From positions 434,001-498,000 of the forward strand of contig NZ_RCWZ01000005.1 in NCBI RefSeq assembly GCF_003675385.1: a stretch of 64,000 bases of DNA, read 5' to 3'. Origin of the DNA: Mucilaginibacter kameinonensis. Lineage in GTDB: Bacteria > Bacteroidota > Bacteroidia > Sphingobacteriales > Sphingobacteriaceae. Below the pieces are notes generated by a model. It saw only the letters and a list, made by a program, of their open reading frames with translations. It searched no databases and was not told where the DNA came from. Below, in pieces: positions 1 through 9,907 of this stretch. Positions within the stretch are counted from its first letter, which is position 1; each line of letters starts with the position of its first letter. A program made the translations under genes and the position numbers.

Positions 1-3000
1 TACTTTTTGAATTGGATAGCCCAAACCAGAAGTTCCCATTTCAGGATCCCACAGCTTAAAACTGCTTACAGTTAATAGGTTTAAGCCGTTTATATAGATG
101 CGTGCACTATTCAGATGGATACTTTTAAGTTGGCTTTTCGTGAAATTGTATCCAAACTCTGCCGACTTCAGGCGCAGGAACGAGCCGTTTCTTAACCACC
201 AAGTTGATGTTGGCGATGTTAGGGTCTGGCTGTTGTTTGCTTGTACAGTGTTGCTTAAACGCGGCCAGAACGCGTAAGGGTTACGATTATCTTCAGACCA
301 GTGATCATCGGCAATTGACTTTAACAAGCCACTTTGGTTGCCGGTATTGAGGCCGTTATCCTGCAAGCCACTCACTAAGGTAAAAGGGGAAATATCCGCC
401 GAATTGATCACAAAAGAAGACCTTGCCGATCCCTGGAAGAATGCACTGATATCAAAGTTTTTATAGCCAACAGAAAAACCAAATCCGTATATAATTTCCG
501 GAACCTGCGGGTAGCCAATCGGCACAACATCCGAGCTGGTTATTTTTCCGTCGCCATTCATATCGCGGTATTTAATGTCGCCGGCTTTGTAATCACCAAA
601 ACTTTGTACGGGCGAGTTGGCTACATCCACATTGTCAATAAATAACCGCTCGGCAATAAGGCCATATATCTGGCTCAGAGAGTTACCTACTTTACTCAAA
701 TACTGCAGGTTGCCTGGATATACCGGTTCTTCATTTTTTAGCAACTTGCTTTTAGCATAAGTAAGCGTACCGCGCGATTGGATCCAGAAAGAGTTGTTGA
801 AGCTTTTCTTATAATCCATAGCAATATCCACCCCTTTACTGGATGACTTGCCCGCGTTTGAGGATATATCAGCCTGTAAACCCATAGAGGTAGGAATGGT
901 ACTGCGCACCATCAAAATATTATCACGCTTTTGTTGATAGGCATCAACCGTTAAGGTAAAGTTTTTGGCAACTGTTAAATCCATACCTATGTTGGTTTGC
1001 CTTGATTGCTCCCAGGTAATATTTTGATTTTCATAACGATTGGTAACTACGCCCGGCCTGCTATACAGATAGTTGGTGCCAAACTGGCCGTAAGAGCCGT
1101 TATTTAAATTAACATCAGAGAGATAAAAGAAACGGTCTGTTGCTTTTCCAATTTGATCGTTACCAACTAAACCATAGGTAAACCTGAATTTAAGGTTATC
1201 AATAGTTGACAGCAGTGGTTCAAAAAACTTTTCGTTTGATACTACCCAGCCGGCGCCTACTGACGGAAAAAAACCAAAGCGGTGATTGCTTGCAAAACGC
1301 TCGGACCCATTGTAGCCAAAATTAAACTCAAACAGGTAGCGGTTATCATAACCGTAAGTAAACCTGCCCGATACTCCCTGGTTGCGCGAGGGCAGCGATA
1401 ATTGTAGTGTTTTGGCGTTGCCGGTAAGGTAATTGCGCAGAGTACCGATCAACAACCCGCTAACTGCATGTTTTTGGGCGAAGGTGCGATTGTAGGTTAC
1501 CGCTGTTTCAATATAAGTTATCGCGTTAGAAATATTTGATCCGGGATCTTGATTATAAGTTAAATACTCGGTTGGGGTATTGCCAACGCTGCTGCCCACT
1601 AACCCGTTGTTAAGCAATGTTAAACCGTTAAACGTTCCGTTAAGTACGTCTGATTGATAGTAATAAGGACTATACTGACGCGAAACGGTAAAGTATGAAT
1701 AACGTGTAGTATAGGCCATTGCCCTTGCGGATAACCCCTGGGTAATAAAATCAAGCTTTTGACTTAAGTTTAATTGCGCGGTTAGTGTACTGGTATTTGA
1801 GCTTTGAAAACCAGATAACGATTGCGCGTATGGGTTCATGTATAAGCCGCCACCTGGTATAATAGCGTTACCGAAAAGTGGATGATTTACATAAGGTAAC
1901 AGGTTACCAGGGTAAATAGCCGGAAAAGCTACCGGATTACTCCATAAGGCGTTTAAGAAAGTGTAACCGCCACCACCTACAGGGCCATGATAACTGTCGA
2001 ACTGACCTTTTAAACTCACTACCGCTTCGGTGGTTTTAGTGAGGTTTAAGGTGGTGTTTGATAAAATAGAGTATGATTGCAGCTTAATGTTATTGCTGAA
2101 ATTGTTAAGGCTGTTTTCTGCCAGGTTGCCGTTGTCAATATTGTAGGTCATGGCCAAATAGTACTTAGCTTTCTCAGACCCACCACTGGCGTTCATGTTG
2201 AAGCGTTGATTGCTGGTTTTGTTCTTTATCAACTGTTTGATCCAGTTATTACTTGGGTACAGTAGCGGGTCATCGCCTTTTGCGGTATGATCTATTTTGT
2301 TTTGCGAGTAAGGTAAGATGCCCAGCGGGTTGCGGGTAAGTACCGCTTCATTGGCCAGCGTCATATAAGTTATATTATCGGCCAGATCAATGTTCCTGAT
2401 GTTTGACGATGTTGAATTTTCACCGCGAATATTGAATTTTACAGCACCAACATCGCCACGTTTGGTAGTTACCAGGATTACACCATTAGCACCCCTTGCG
2501 CCGTATAGCGATGAAGCAGTAGCATCTTTTAGTACCGAAAAACCCGAAATATCATCCGGCTGAAGTCTTGCCAGATCAGTAGTACCTGATTCTATACCAT
2601 CGATCAGTATCAAGGGATCAACCTTACCTGCGCCGAAAGTACCCACACCCCTGATAAAGAACTGGGCGTTATCAGCACCAGGCTCACCGCTTCGCTGGTA
2701 TGAGATCATGCCGGGTACAACACCCGCCAACATGGTTGTAAGGTTACTTGACGGACCTTTTAACTGTTTTGGGTTTATAGTAGTAATGGAACTAACAAGG
2801 CTTGTCTTTTTTTGCGTACCATAGGCAACCACGGCAACTTCTTCAAGCGCATTTTTGTCGGCCCCCATTTGTACGTCAATTTTGTATGTGCCTGCTGCGG
2901 ATAATGGATAATTTGAAAGATCAAACTCCTGCGATTTTGAGCCTACAAATGAAAAAACGATGATTGAAATCCCTCCTTCTTTTAAATTAAGCGTGTACCG

Positions 3001-3483
3001 GCCATCCATGTCTGATTGTGTGCCGTTCATGGTTCCTTTAACTTTAACACTTACGCCCGGTAAGGTGAGACCCTTATCATCGGTAACAACGCCCTGCACT
3101 TTTTTGGGTACAACAGCTTTTGCCGGTTCTTTTTTCTGTGGGGCTATAACAGGTGCGGGTTCGTTTTTTTCAATTACGATGAGCTGGTCGCGCACTACAT
3201 AGTTGAGGTCTTTCCCTTTTAAAAGCACGCCGAATACTTCTTTTAACTCGGCTTTCTTAAAATCTACGGAAACAAGCTCTTTGTCATTCAACAAATTGTT
3301 ACTGTAAAAAACAGTCAGGCCAGTTTGCTTTTTGATTGATTTAAATACTTCGGCTAAACTGATGTTAGACTTTTTGAGTGTTATTGGCCCCGTTGCCTGT
3401 GCCTGTACAGCACTGTACCGGGTTACCAATAAAATAAAAATAAAGGGCAGTATAAGCCGCCGGCTGAATAAAATTCTCTCCAT
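1..3483 (-). CDS. SusC/RagA-type TonB-dependent outer membrane receptor (3' end cut by window edge)
   Basis: The frame is open from an ATG at 3483 to base 1 (1161 codons), and the last codons resemble the final strand of SusC proteins, so only about ten residues are missing. After a signal peptide ending near Ala-Gln-Ala comes an STN secretin/TonB domain (about residues 35-100), a carboxypeptidase-like regulatory domain (about 125-210), then a plug domain with the SusC hallmarks LKDATASSLYGARGANG. Such receptors import oligosaccharides with a SusD lipoprotein; that partner would lie left of the window. The STN domain fits signalling to the FecR and ECF sigma genes directly upstream on the same strand. 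Substrate is unknown; a GH106 gene upstream hints at rhamnose-containing glycans. Confidence 0.93.
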   Translation of the reverse strand, partial: MERILFSRRLILPFIFILLVTRYSAVQAQATGPITLKKSNISLAEVFKSIKKQTGLTVFYSNNLLNDKELVSVDFKKAELKEVFGVLLKGKDLNYVVRDQLIVIEKNEPAPVIAPQKKEPAKAVVPKKVQGVVTDDKGLTLPGVSVKVKGTMNGTQSDMDGRYTLNLKEGGISIIVFSFVGSKSQEFDLSNYPLSAAGTYKIDVQMGADKNALEEVAVVAYGTQKKTSLVSSITTINPKQLKGPSSNLTTMLAGVVPGMISYQRSGEPGADNAQFFIRGVGTFGAGKVDPLILIDGIESGTTDLARLQPDDISGFSVLKDATASSLYGARGANGVILVTTKRGDVGAVKFNIRGENSTSSNIRNIDLADNITYMTLANEAVLTRNPLGILPYSQNKIDHTAKGDDPLLYPSNNWIKQLIKNKTSNQRFNMNASGGSEKAKYYLAMTYNIDNGNLAENSLNNFSNNIKLQSYSILSNTTLNLTKTTEAVVSLKGQFDSYHGPVGGGGYTFLNALWSNPVAFPAIYPGNLLPYVNHPLFGNAIIPGGGLYMNPYAQSLSGFQSSNTSTLTAQLNLSQKLDFITQGLSARAMAYTTRYSYFTVSRQYSPYYYQSDVLNGTFNGLTLLNNGLVGSSVGNTPTEYLTYNQDPGSNISNAITYIETAVTYNRTFAQKHAVSGLLIGTLRNYLTGNAKTLQLSLPSRNQGVSGRFTYGYDNRYLFEFNFGYNGSERFASNHRFGFFPSVGAGWVVSNEKFFEPLLSTIDNLKFRFTYGLVGNDQIGKATDRFFYLSDVNLNNGSYGQFGTNYLYSRPGVVTNRYENQNITWEQSRQTNIGMDLTVAKNFTLTVDAYQQKRDNILMVRSTIPTSMGLQADISSNAGKSSSKGVDIAMDYKKSFNNSFWIQSRGTLTYAKSKLLKNEEPVYPGNLQYLSKVGNSLSQIYGLIAERLFIDNVDVANSPVQSFGDYKAGDIKYRDMNGDGKITSSDVVPIGYPQVPEIIYGFGFSVGYKNFDISAFFQGSARSSFVINSADISPFTLVSGLQDNGLNTGNQSGLLKSIADDHWSEDNRNPYAFWPRLSNTVQANNSQTLTSPTSTWWLRNGSFLRLKSAEFGYNFTKSQLKSIHLNSARIYINGLNLLTVSSFKLWDPEMGTSGLGYPIQKV

Positions 3484-3713
3484 ATTATTGGGTTTATGAT
3501 TTGGTTTTCTTTAAGACCGCATCCTGACGAAACGGGTGAACGGGAACAGGAAAAAAATGTATTTTTTTTATTACATAGGCGTCAATTAGCAATAATTCAA
3601 TGAGTTGTAGTTAAGTGAAATTCAATTATTTAGGCAAGGGTTTCCCGATCTGGTCATAAACCAGGCATTAAGCACTACAGAAAATATGAGGTGAATTGAT
3701 TGAGTATGTTACA

Positions 3714-4859
3714 CTATCTGATGTGCAAAACTCCTTCCCTCAAAACGGCGTTGACACCTGCAGATGCCTTGATATTTTGAATGAAAACATCAACCGATTT
3801 ATTCTTTTGAATAGCACCGCTAAATGCTTCATCGGCTTTGGCCGGATCATCAAAAACAACTTTGACATCAAACCATCGAAGCAGTACATCGCTTATATCA
3901 TGAAGTTTAGTATCGTGGAAATAATAGATATCATTCATCCAGGCCAGTTCAATCGCGGGATCAAACGTTTGCGAGGTAAACCCCAAGGCCGGTGTGTAAA
4001 CAGCCTGATAACCCGGCTTTAAAAGCATTTTTCGCTTATCCTGGCCGCTTGTTGATACCGAACCCTCCACCAATGAAGTCACTGTTTTATCGGTCTGATA
4101 AGTGTTTACATTAAACTCGGTACCTAAAACCCTTACATCAGTTTGGTCTGTATGTACAATGAATGGTCGGGCGGCGTTTTTAGCTACTTTAAAAAAGGCT
4201 TCGCCGGTTAAATATACCTCCCTCGTTTTACCTGAAAATGCAAAAGGAAAGCGCAGGCTTGATACCGAATTTAACCAAACTTCGGTACCATCTGATAGTA
4301 CTATCCGGTAATTTAATTTTGAAGGAATAACAAGCGTACTCCATTCAGCCGTTTTATTGTTATCAAGCTGATAACTTAGCCCGTTAGCGCCTTTCTTTAA
4401 ATGCGCGAAAGGTACATTGATCATCTTTTTGCTTGTATCCGAAAGATCGATATGTTGTCCGTTAGCCATCCGGAGTTCGATGGCTGGAGCTTTGTTATGC
4501 TTTTTTGCAGCAACGGTCTCATTAACGGGCATTTTTCGCCAGTAATACCCGGCAGTAAAAGCAATACATAACAAAGCAGCCATAGACAGCCATTTTGTGA
4601 TCTGTATGCGACGGGTATTGATAGGCCTAACTTGTTTTATTTCGAGCTCAATTTTATCCCAGGCTTTGTTTTCATCTATGTTATCAAAAAAGTTTTGAGC
4701 TTTATCTGAAGATAACTTCCGCTGCATTTCATCCCAAAGCTGTTTAACCTGGGGATCATTTTGTATAGCCTCGTTAAGCAAATGGCTTTCTTCCTCGTCT
4801 ATCGTGCCCGCTATTTGCTCAATTATTAGTTCCTGAAAATACGCTTTATTGTATGTCAT
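3714..4859 (-). CDS. FecR-family anti-sigma factor
   Basis: The 381-aa protein has the Bacteroidota FecR layout: a cytoplasmic N-terminal segment that would bind the sigma factor, one membrane span at about residues 88-107 (WLSMAALLCIAFTAGYYW), a periplasmic FecR domain (LNSVSSLRFPFAFSGKTREVYLTGEAFF) and a DUF4974-like C-terminus that would contact the receptor's STN domain. It lies between the ECF sigma gene and susC, the standard order for cell-surface signalling. Its presumed role is to hold the sigma factor until the receptor meets substrate. The start is 36 bases past the sigma stop, so co-transcription is likely. Confidence 0.92.
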   Translation of the reverse strand: MTYNKAYFQELIIEQIAGTIDEEESHLLNEAIQNDPQVKQLWDEMQRKLSSDKAQNFFDNIDENKAWDKIELEIKQVRPINTRRIQITKWLSMAALLCIAFTAGYYWRKMPVNETVAAKKHNKAPAIELRMANGQHIDLSDTSKKMINVPFAHLKKGANGLSYQLDNNKTAEWSTLVIPSKLNYRIVLSDGTEVWLNSVSSLRFPFAFSGKTREVYLTGEAFFKVAKNAARPFIVHTDQTDVRVLGTEFNVNTYQTDKTVTSLVEGSVSTSGQDKRKMLLKPGYQAVYTPALGFTSQTFDPAIELAWMNDIYYFHDTKLHDISDVLLRWFDVKVVFDDPAKADEAFSGAIQKNKSVDVFIQNIKASAGVNAVLREGVLHIR

Positions 4860-4895
4860 TATTTGTAAGACCTCATTATGGATAAATGGGTGAAC

Positions 4896-5426
4896 TTATT
4901 TGGCACTTTTTAACCCCTCTTTTAAAGTTTTTATGGCCAGTTTCAAGTGAGTTTTCAATGAATTTATGCTGATTCCCATTTCAAGGGCTGCATCCTTATA
5001 TTTTTTATTTTCATAGTGCACCAGGGTAAAAGCCTGCATCCGCTGTATTGACAGATCAGCCAGCATTTTCTCAGGATAAATTTCGGGTGCAGGCGTTTCT
5101 TCCTCCTCTACCTCAGTAAGCGTATATTTATAGTCAGCCAATTTCTTTTGCGTGCGTGTTTCGCTTTCAACTTTTTTCAGGCAACGGTTACGTATTGCTG
5201 TAGTTAAATAGGCTTTTAATGACGAATTGATATTGGTAAATAATTGCTTTTCCCAAAGATCAACAAAAAAACCCTGAACAGTGTCTTCAGCTTCGATTTC
5301 ATCCTGCAAAATGTAAAAGGCTGATATATTAAGCAACTTGTAGTATTTTTTAAATACTGCTTCAAAGGCCTCCTTGTCCCCTGCCTTTAATTGCTCAATA
5401 AGTTGAGAATCGTTCAAAATTTCCAT
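4896..5426 (-). CDS. ECF RNA polymerase sigma-70 factor
   Basis: The 176-aa protein has a sigma2 region (residues about 10-80, with QGFFVDLWEKQ, the usual promoter-melting helix) and a sigma4 helix-turn-helix (about 120-170, with YKDAALEMGISINSLKTHL). Length and motifs match the Bacteroidota ECF factors paired with FecR. It is the first gene of a sigma-fecR-susC set and should drive expression of that set when released by the FecR protein. It lies 369 bases downstream of the broken GH106 gene and appears to have its own promoter. Confidence 0.93.
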   Translation of the reverse strand: MEILNDSQLIEQLKAGDKEAFEAVFKKYYKLLNISAFYILQDEIEAEDTVQGFFVDLWEKQLFTNINSSLKAYLTTAIRNRCLKKVESETRTQKKLADYKYTLTEVEEEETPAPEIYPEKMLADLSIQRMQAFTLVHYENKKYKDAALEMGISINSLKTHLKLAIKTLKEGLKSAK

Positions 5427-5473
5427 GAATTGGTCTTAATCGGTTTATAACTAAATAGGTTGGGCTATCTAAA

Positions 5474-5505
5474 GAAAGCTAAATGTAAAAACTTTTATTG
5501 TCAAA
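5474..5505 (-). promoter_or_regulatory. Candidate Bacteroidota promoter for the sigma-fecR-susC set
   Basis: On the minus strand a TTTG (5505-5502) is followed after 20 bases by TAGCTTTC (5481-5474), a one-mismatch fit to TAnnTTTG. It lies about 48 bases before the sigma start codon. No other good match was seen in the 5427-5795 gap, which is otherwise AT-rich with no gene visible. Confidence 0.45.
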
Positions 5506-5795
5506 ACAACAATTATTAAAAAATTATTAGAAATCTCATTTTTATAAAAAACGGAAGCAGCTGGTGGATCAACTTAGTTACTTTTTGCCCTCGATCAATG
5601 TACGTCTATAGAGTAAACGAAGTCAAAAACTTACGCTTATAAAATAACACCCGTTTAGAATGGAATACATAAAAAGCAATCGATTACATCTATAATTAAT
5701 GTAATAAAAACAATTAAATACATAAAAACGGTTCTCAAGCGCTCTCAGATTTGAAAGAAGAGTATCAATGCTAACGAGCGCATTTTATTTAATTA

Positions 5796-8700
5796 TCAGA
5801 AGTCGCTTTGCTGAAGGGTAACCGGGCCAATTAAACCCGATTTTAATAATGGAGCGTCTTTTGTGTAGAATTTATGAGTAGTAAATGTAAACCGTTTGCT
5901 TTTCCTGCGCGTGTCCTTTATTAACCATTCTGGCCATGTATTATCGTTCTGAATCCCGTCGTCAGGTAGTTTTTCGTCGCCAATTAACCTGTTAGGCCAG
6001 AGGTTTGCCACTTCTATTTCCAATTGGTTATATCTTTTTAAATCAGCGGCGCTAATGTCGATGCGCCAGGGTGCAGTCCATAATATGCCTACAATCTTTC
6101 CATTTACCTTTACCCTTGCCATATTATTTACTTCGCCCAGATCAAGGCTGATCTTTTTGTTTTTTTGCTGAGATATGCTTGCAGACAACTCAAAGGTTTT
6201 ACGATACAGCGCGATACCCGAATAGTATTTGATGCCATCTTCCGGACGCTTGGTCCAATCTTTTAGCTTGTCAAACTTTACAGATTTAGGCCCTCCCCAT
6301 TTAGGATCGAAACTTACCTGCCACGGTCCGCTTAACGCTTTTATCGTCTTGTATTCGGCAAAATTTTTATGGTTTGCTATAGCAGAAACAGCTTTGGAGA
6401 ACACTAAAAAATAACTTTGGAATGGCTCAAATTTCAACGGCACGGTAATCAGTTCACCATTTCTTGAGTAGTCAGGAAGTACCCTAAGCTTAGCTGTCAT
6501 AGGGTCCCAAAGTTGTATAGTGCTGTTAGTACTTCGGAATGTTGCAGTGGTAGCAACCTGCTGATCAGTTCTGTTAGATACAAAATATACATCATCATCG
6601 CCAACAACACGATGAGTATATCTCAATTGCCCGTTGGCAGTGAAATCCTGTTGAATATTCATTTTCTCCAGAATGCTGGCAGTAAGGTCATATGCCGGGT
6701 AGAGATCGTCAATATTTTTATTCAAATCACCTCCCCATATAACTATTCCTTTTCCAAAACGATGTTCGGTCTGGTGATCTTGTTCCTGCAAAGTACCCCA
6801 CAGTTTTTTGGCCATACCCGTAAGTTGTTCATCACACGTAGGATAGTTGGAAAGGCCCGGAGATTTTAAAGGAGGCGAACCAACAACCACCGCACCTTCA
6901 TTTACCAATTTGGTAATTTTTTGCAACAGCGCCGGCGTCATGGTTTTCACAGCCGGTAAAACAAGTAACCTATAACTTGCACCTCCCGGAAACATAATCT
7001 GTCCTTTTCGGACAGTAGCCTTATACAGTTGACCTGGCGAACAGCCATCAAAATTATAACCTTTTCTGTCAGGAATTACCACATCTCCATCCATTGCTGA
7101 TGATGGCGGCCTGAATACGTGCGGAGAACCTTCGGGAGTAAGATAGAGTACATCGGCCACTGCCCTTCCCTGCTGCAGCAGATATTGGCAGCGCGATACA
7201 TAGTCATGATATCCGCTTACCATGGGCCACCAGGTTTGGTTTCTGTCCCAATGCACGCCGTAAGGCCCCATGGTGGCACCCGGCTTCAAGGAATCTGCCA
7301 GAAACTGGTTTTGAAAAGTATGGTAAACAAAACGGTTAATGCCGGTAGCAAAAGCCCAGTCCCCCTGATTTTTCATCGACCCAGGGTATTGTTTCCACAT
7401 ATCATCCTGAGCTGTAAAAGCCTCGGCTGGAATTAATGATTTTCCATTTACATGCCCTATAGAAGTAGCTTCTGTGCAGCTGAACGATGAGTTAAAGCCA
7501 TATCCCTTGCTCCAAAACTCGCACATTGGCACATCCGCGATATTACCCAATTCAAGATCTGCCGTCGGGTTCATATCATAAGGTTCGATTGATAATTTAA
7601 GCCCGAGTTTATGTGCATAGCGTTTCACGTAACCAGCATGATTTTCCAAAACCAGTTCCTGCGCGGTTTGCCGCAGGTCCCACAAAAAACGTTCGCTTAC
7701 TTCATTACTTTCAACTATATTGCCCGCATAAACCGGGTAATAAGGTAAAGGATCATAACCTCTTCTTTTTATAAATTCGGCCCTGAAATTTCCCGTCCAA
7801 TTTTGTGCACCCATTTCCCAGCTGTCTATAGGCAGTCTTTTTAAACCTCCTTGTAAAGCAGCATCAGGCTTTCCGGTTTTATGCAGGAGTTTACCAATGT
7901 AATTTTCCAGATGCGCATGCAACGCCACAGTGTCAAATTTGTCGGCTTCAAAGCCAAGGCCGGGTACAGGTGCCGGACGCGTGATAGCGCCGTTGTTCCG
8001 TTTACCGAAACGCATAATTGTCCAATTTCCGTTTGGAGCGTTCCAATCAAGTGAGCCATCTGCACGGAGCTTATCTGTTAAATCAATGATCTTACTTTTG
8101 TCGATTACAGCATTCTTGGCCGCTTCCGGATATGTGGTCATATATGGAAGATATTGTTTTACACCTTTTACTGATGAATAAGGAGCGCGGTAATACAAGG
8201 CTTTTTCATCTATATCAGTTATTTTGGCCGGGGGTTGCAGCCGGTGTTGGATAAGCTATTACGGCAACGTCCTCGTAAAAATCATTCCATTGCTTTTTTA
8301 ATTCAGGTGTAAATGCACCTTCGCCAAAATACGGGGCTTTTGGTTGCGGAACAGGCAATTTTATTTGTTGCGCTGTTCCGCCTGTAATGTTAACTGTATC
8401 GCTTACCAAATGCTGCATGGATTGCGATACGGGTACCCAGGGGCCACCGCTACCAGTCCACCCAGGTCCTACGCCAAGGGTTATTTCAATACCCAGGCGT
8501 TTGGCTTCCTTTACCGCGTGAGCAAACATATTTTGCCACTCTTCGCTTAAAAAATCAACGGAACCGCGCGGGATGCCAACGTTTACCTCTAAAAAGATAA
8601 GATTGCTAATGCCTGCTTTTCTCATGGATTCGAGATCGGCCGTAATTGATTTCGCCGACATATTTCCATCCATAAAATACCAATATACACCTGGTTTTGC

Positions 8701-8808
8701 GCTATCGGGCGGATTAAGAAAGCCCATTTTTAATTTGCTCACCTGTGCCTGGGACACAAACTGAAAACATAAAAGGCCGATAAACCAGATGGTGAAAAGT
8801 CTGTACAT
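5796..8808 (-). pseudogene. GH106-type alpha-L-rhamnosidase-like glycoside hydrolase, frameshifted
   Basis: Two reading frames make one protein. The first (8808-8215, 197 aa) has a signal peptide and the GH106-like N-terminus (PPDSAKPGVYWYFMDGN, then GVGPGWTGSGGPW). It shifts frame at a G5 run (8230-8234) and stops at 8215. The second frame is open through the same point and reads TPAKITDIDEKALYYRAP to its stop at 5796, carrying the rest of the catalytic region and a C-terminal galactose-binding-like domain (LDLGEVNNMARVKVNGK). Removing one base from the run gives a continuous protein of about 1000 aa, normal for the family. It would cleave terminal rhamnose from glycans in the periplasm. Whether this is a true mutation or a sequencing error cannot be told here. 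Family assignment is from memory. Confidence 0.8.
8230..8234 (-). other. Frameshift site (G5 homopolymer) in the GH106-type gene
   Basis: The coding strand has five C's after GCTGCAA. With four C's the frame continues into AKITDIDEKAL without a stop; with six it hits TAA at once. So the simplest explanation is one inserted base. Confidence 0.7.
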
Positions 8809-8963
8809 TTTAAAAGGTAAATAAACTATGGGTAATTCAAATCTATCTTAATTACGTTTTATTTAACAGCACTTATTTGATATTTGATTTGTAGTTTTTG
8901 ATTTGACAAAAACTGAAGAAAAGCTACCGCATTTCTTACTTGATTTAATCAATTTTTTGTTTT

Positions 8964-8971
8964 TAATTTTG
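8964..8971 (+). promoter_or_regulatory. Candidate -7 box directly before the 8977 gene
   Basis: TAATTTTG matches TAnnTTTG exactly and ends five bases before the ATG at 8977, with a TTG 21 bases upstream (8940-8942). The transcript would start at or beside the start codon. Confidence 0.45.
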
Positions 8972-8976
8972 TATCA

Positions 8977-9372
8977 ATGATGAACAGCTTACAATTTAAA
9001 CTTCTTAACGGGCAGCTTGAAGAGCTAAGGGATGAACCTGCGAGCTTATTAAAGTTCCTGAATGTTTTATTTGAGCCTTTTTCAGCAAATTACGAACAGC
9101 TTAAATATGCGCTTGAGCGTGAGTTCAGACCAGAGGGGTCGCCCGAGGTACTCCGTTTAAATTTTGACCGGATCAAATTTGATCAACAGGCAGGCCATGG
9201 AAGTTTTCGTATCGTATTGGATGTCAATTACTCCTTTGGCTGCGAAGATGTTGTAACCTACAAAAAAGATCAAACCTCGGAGTGGACTTTTCTTATTGAT
9301 CATAAGCTATCAATCGCAAGTTTCTTCAGTTCGCCATACATCGATAGCCGTTCAACTGCCGACGAATTTTAG
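8977..9372 (+). CDS. Hypothetical protein
   Basis: A 131-aa soluble protein I do not recognise. It has no signal peptide or membrane segment; the middle is rich in alternating hydrophobic residues (GSFRIVLDVNYSFGCEDVVTY), suggesting a beta-rich fold. Two ATG codons (8977 and 8980) begin the frame, right behind a -7 box. It ends five bases before the likely start of a methyltransferase on the same strand, so the two probably form a small operon divergent from the GH106-type gene. Confidence 0.6.
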   Translation: MMNSLQFKLLNGQLEELRDEPASLLKFLNVLFEPFSANYEQLKYALEREFRPEGSPEVLRLNFDRIKFDQQAGHGSFRIVLDVNYSFGCEDVVTYKKDQTSEWTFLIDHKLSIASFFSSPYIDSRSTADEF

Positions 9373-9376
9373 TTGC

Positions 9377-9886
9377 ATGCAACAAGCTGAAGCCATAGCG
9401 CTGATTCAAAAAGGCATAACAAGCGATCTTCCTCAGCATTGGGCCGATCTGGGCTGCGGTAGCGGTACGTTTACCATTGCCCTCGCAAGCCTCCTTCCTC
9501 CGAAAAGTCGCATTACTGCTATCGACAAAAACAACCAACGTTTACCGGCCCTTAGTGATGGCATCAAAATAGATTTTATTAAAGCTAATTTTGTAGATGA
9601 ACCAATAGTTGTCAGCCCGTTAGATACTATCCTGATGGCAAACTCTTTTCATTTTGTAGCCAGCAAGACGAAATTGATCAACCAGTTAGAACATACTTTT
9701 AAAGGTAATCCCAGGTTCCTGATTGTAGAATATGATGCCACTAAAGCCAATCCATGGGTTCCGTATCCTATATCCTATCAAAAACTAAATCACGAATTTA
9801 GTCTGTTGGGATATAGAGTAGATAAGTTGGCAGAAATGCCCTCAAGATTTGGAGGCGTAATTTATTCTGCACTTGCTTTCAAATAG
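9377..9886 (+). CDS. Class I SAM-dependent methyltransferase
   Basis: Motif I is clear (WADLGCGSGTFTIAL, residues about 21-35), followed by the acidic motif II (ITAIDKN) and a post-motif region (DTILMANSFHFV). These define a Rossmann-fold methyltransferase using S-adenosylmethionine; the substrate is unknown. The frame is open back to an ATG at 9296, but that would overlap the preceding gene by 77 bases and add residues unrelated to the fold. ATG 9377, just after the upstream stop codon, gives a compact 169-aa enzyme and is preferred. Confidence 0.8.
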   Translation: MQQAEAIALIQKGITSDLPQHWADLGCGSGTFTIALASLLPPKSRITAIDKNNQRLPALSDGIKIDFIKANFVDEPIVVSPLDTILMANSFHFVASKTKLINQLEHTFKGNPRFLIVEYDATKANPWVPYPISYQKLNHEFSLLGYRVDKLAEMPSRFGGVIYSALAFK

Positions 9887-9907
9887 GAACTTCTTTGCGA
9901 TAAGATG

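Noticed and set aside
7930..8181. Plus-strand frame opposite the GH106-type gene
   Set aside because: It lies wholly within a well-supported gene on the other strand and has no recognisable features; many similar shadow frames were left out.
5796..8198. Second half of the GH106-type gene as an independent gene starting at TTG 8198
   Set aside because: Coding sequence continues upstream of the TTG into the frame break, and the protein lacks a signal peptide and its N-terminal domain.
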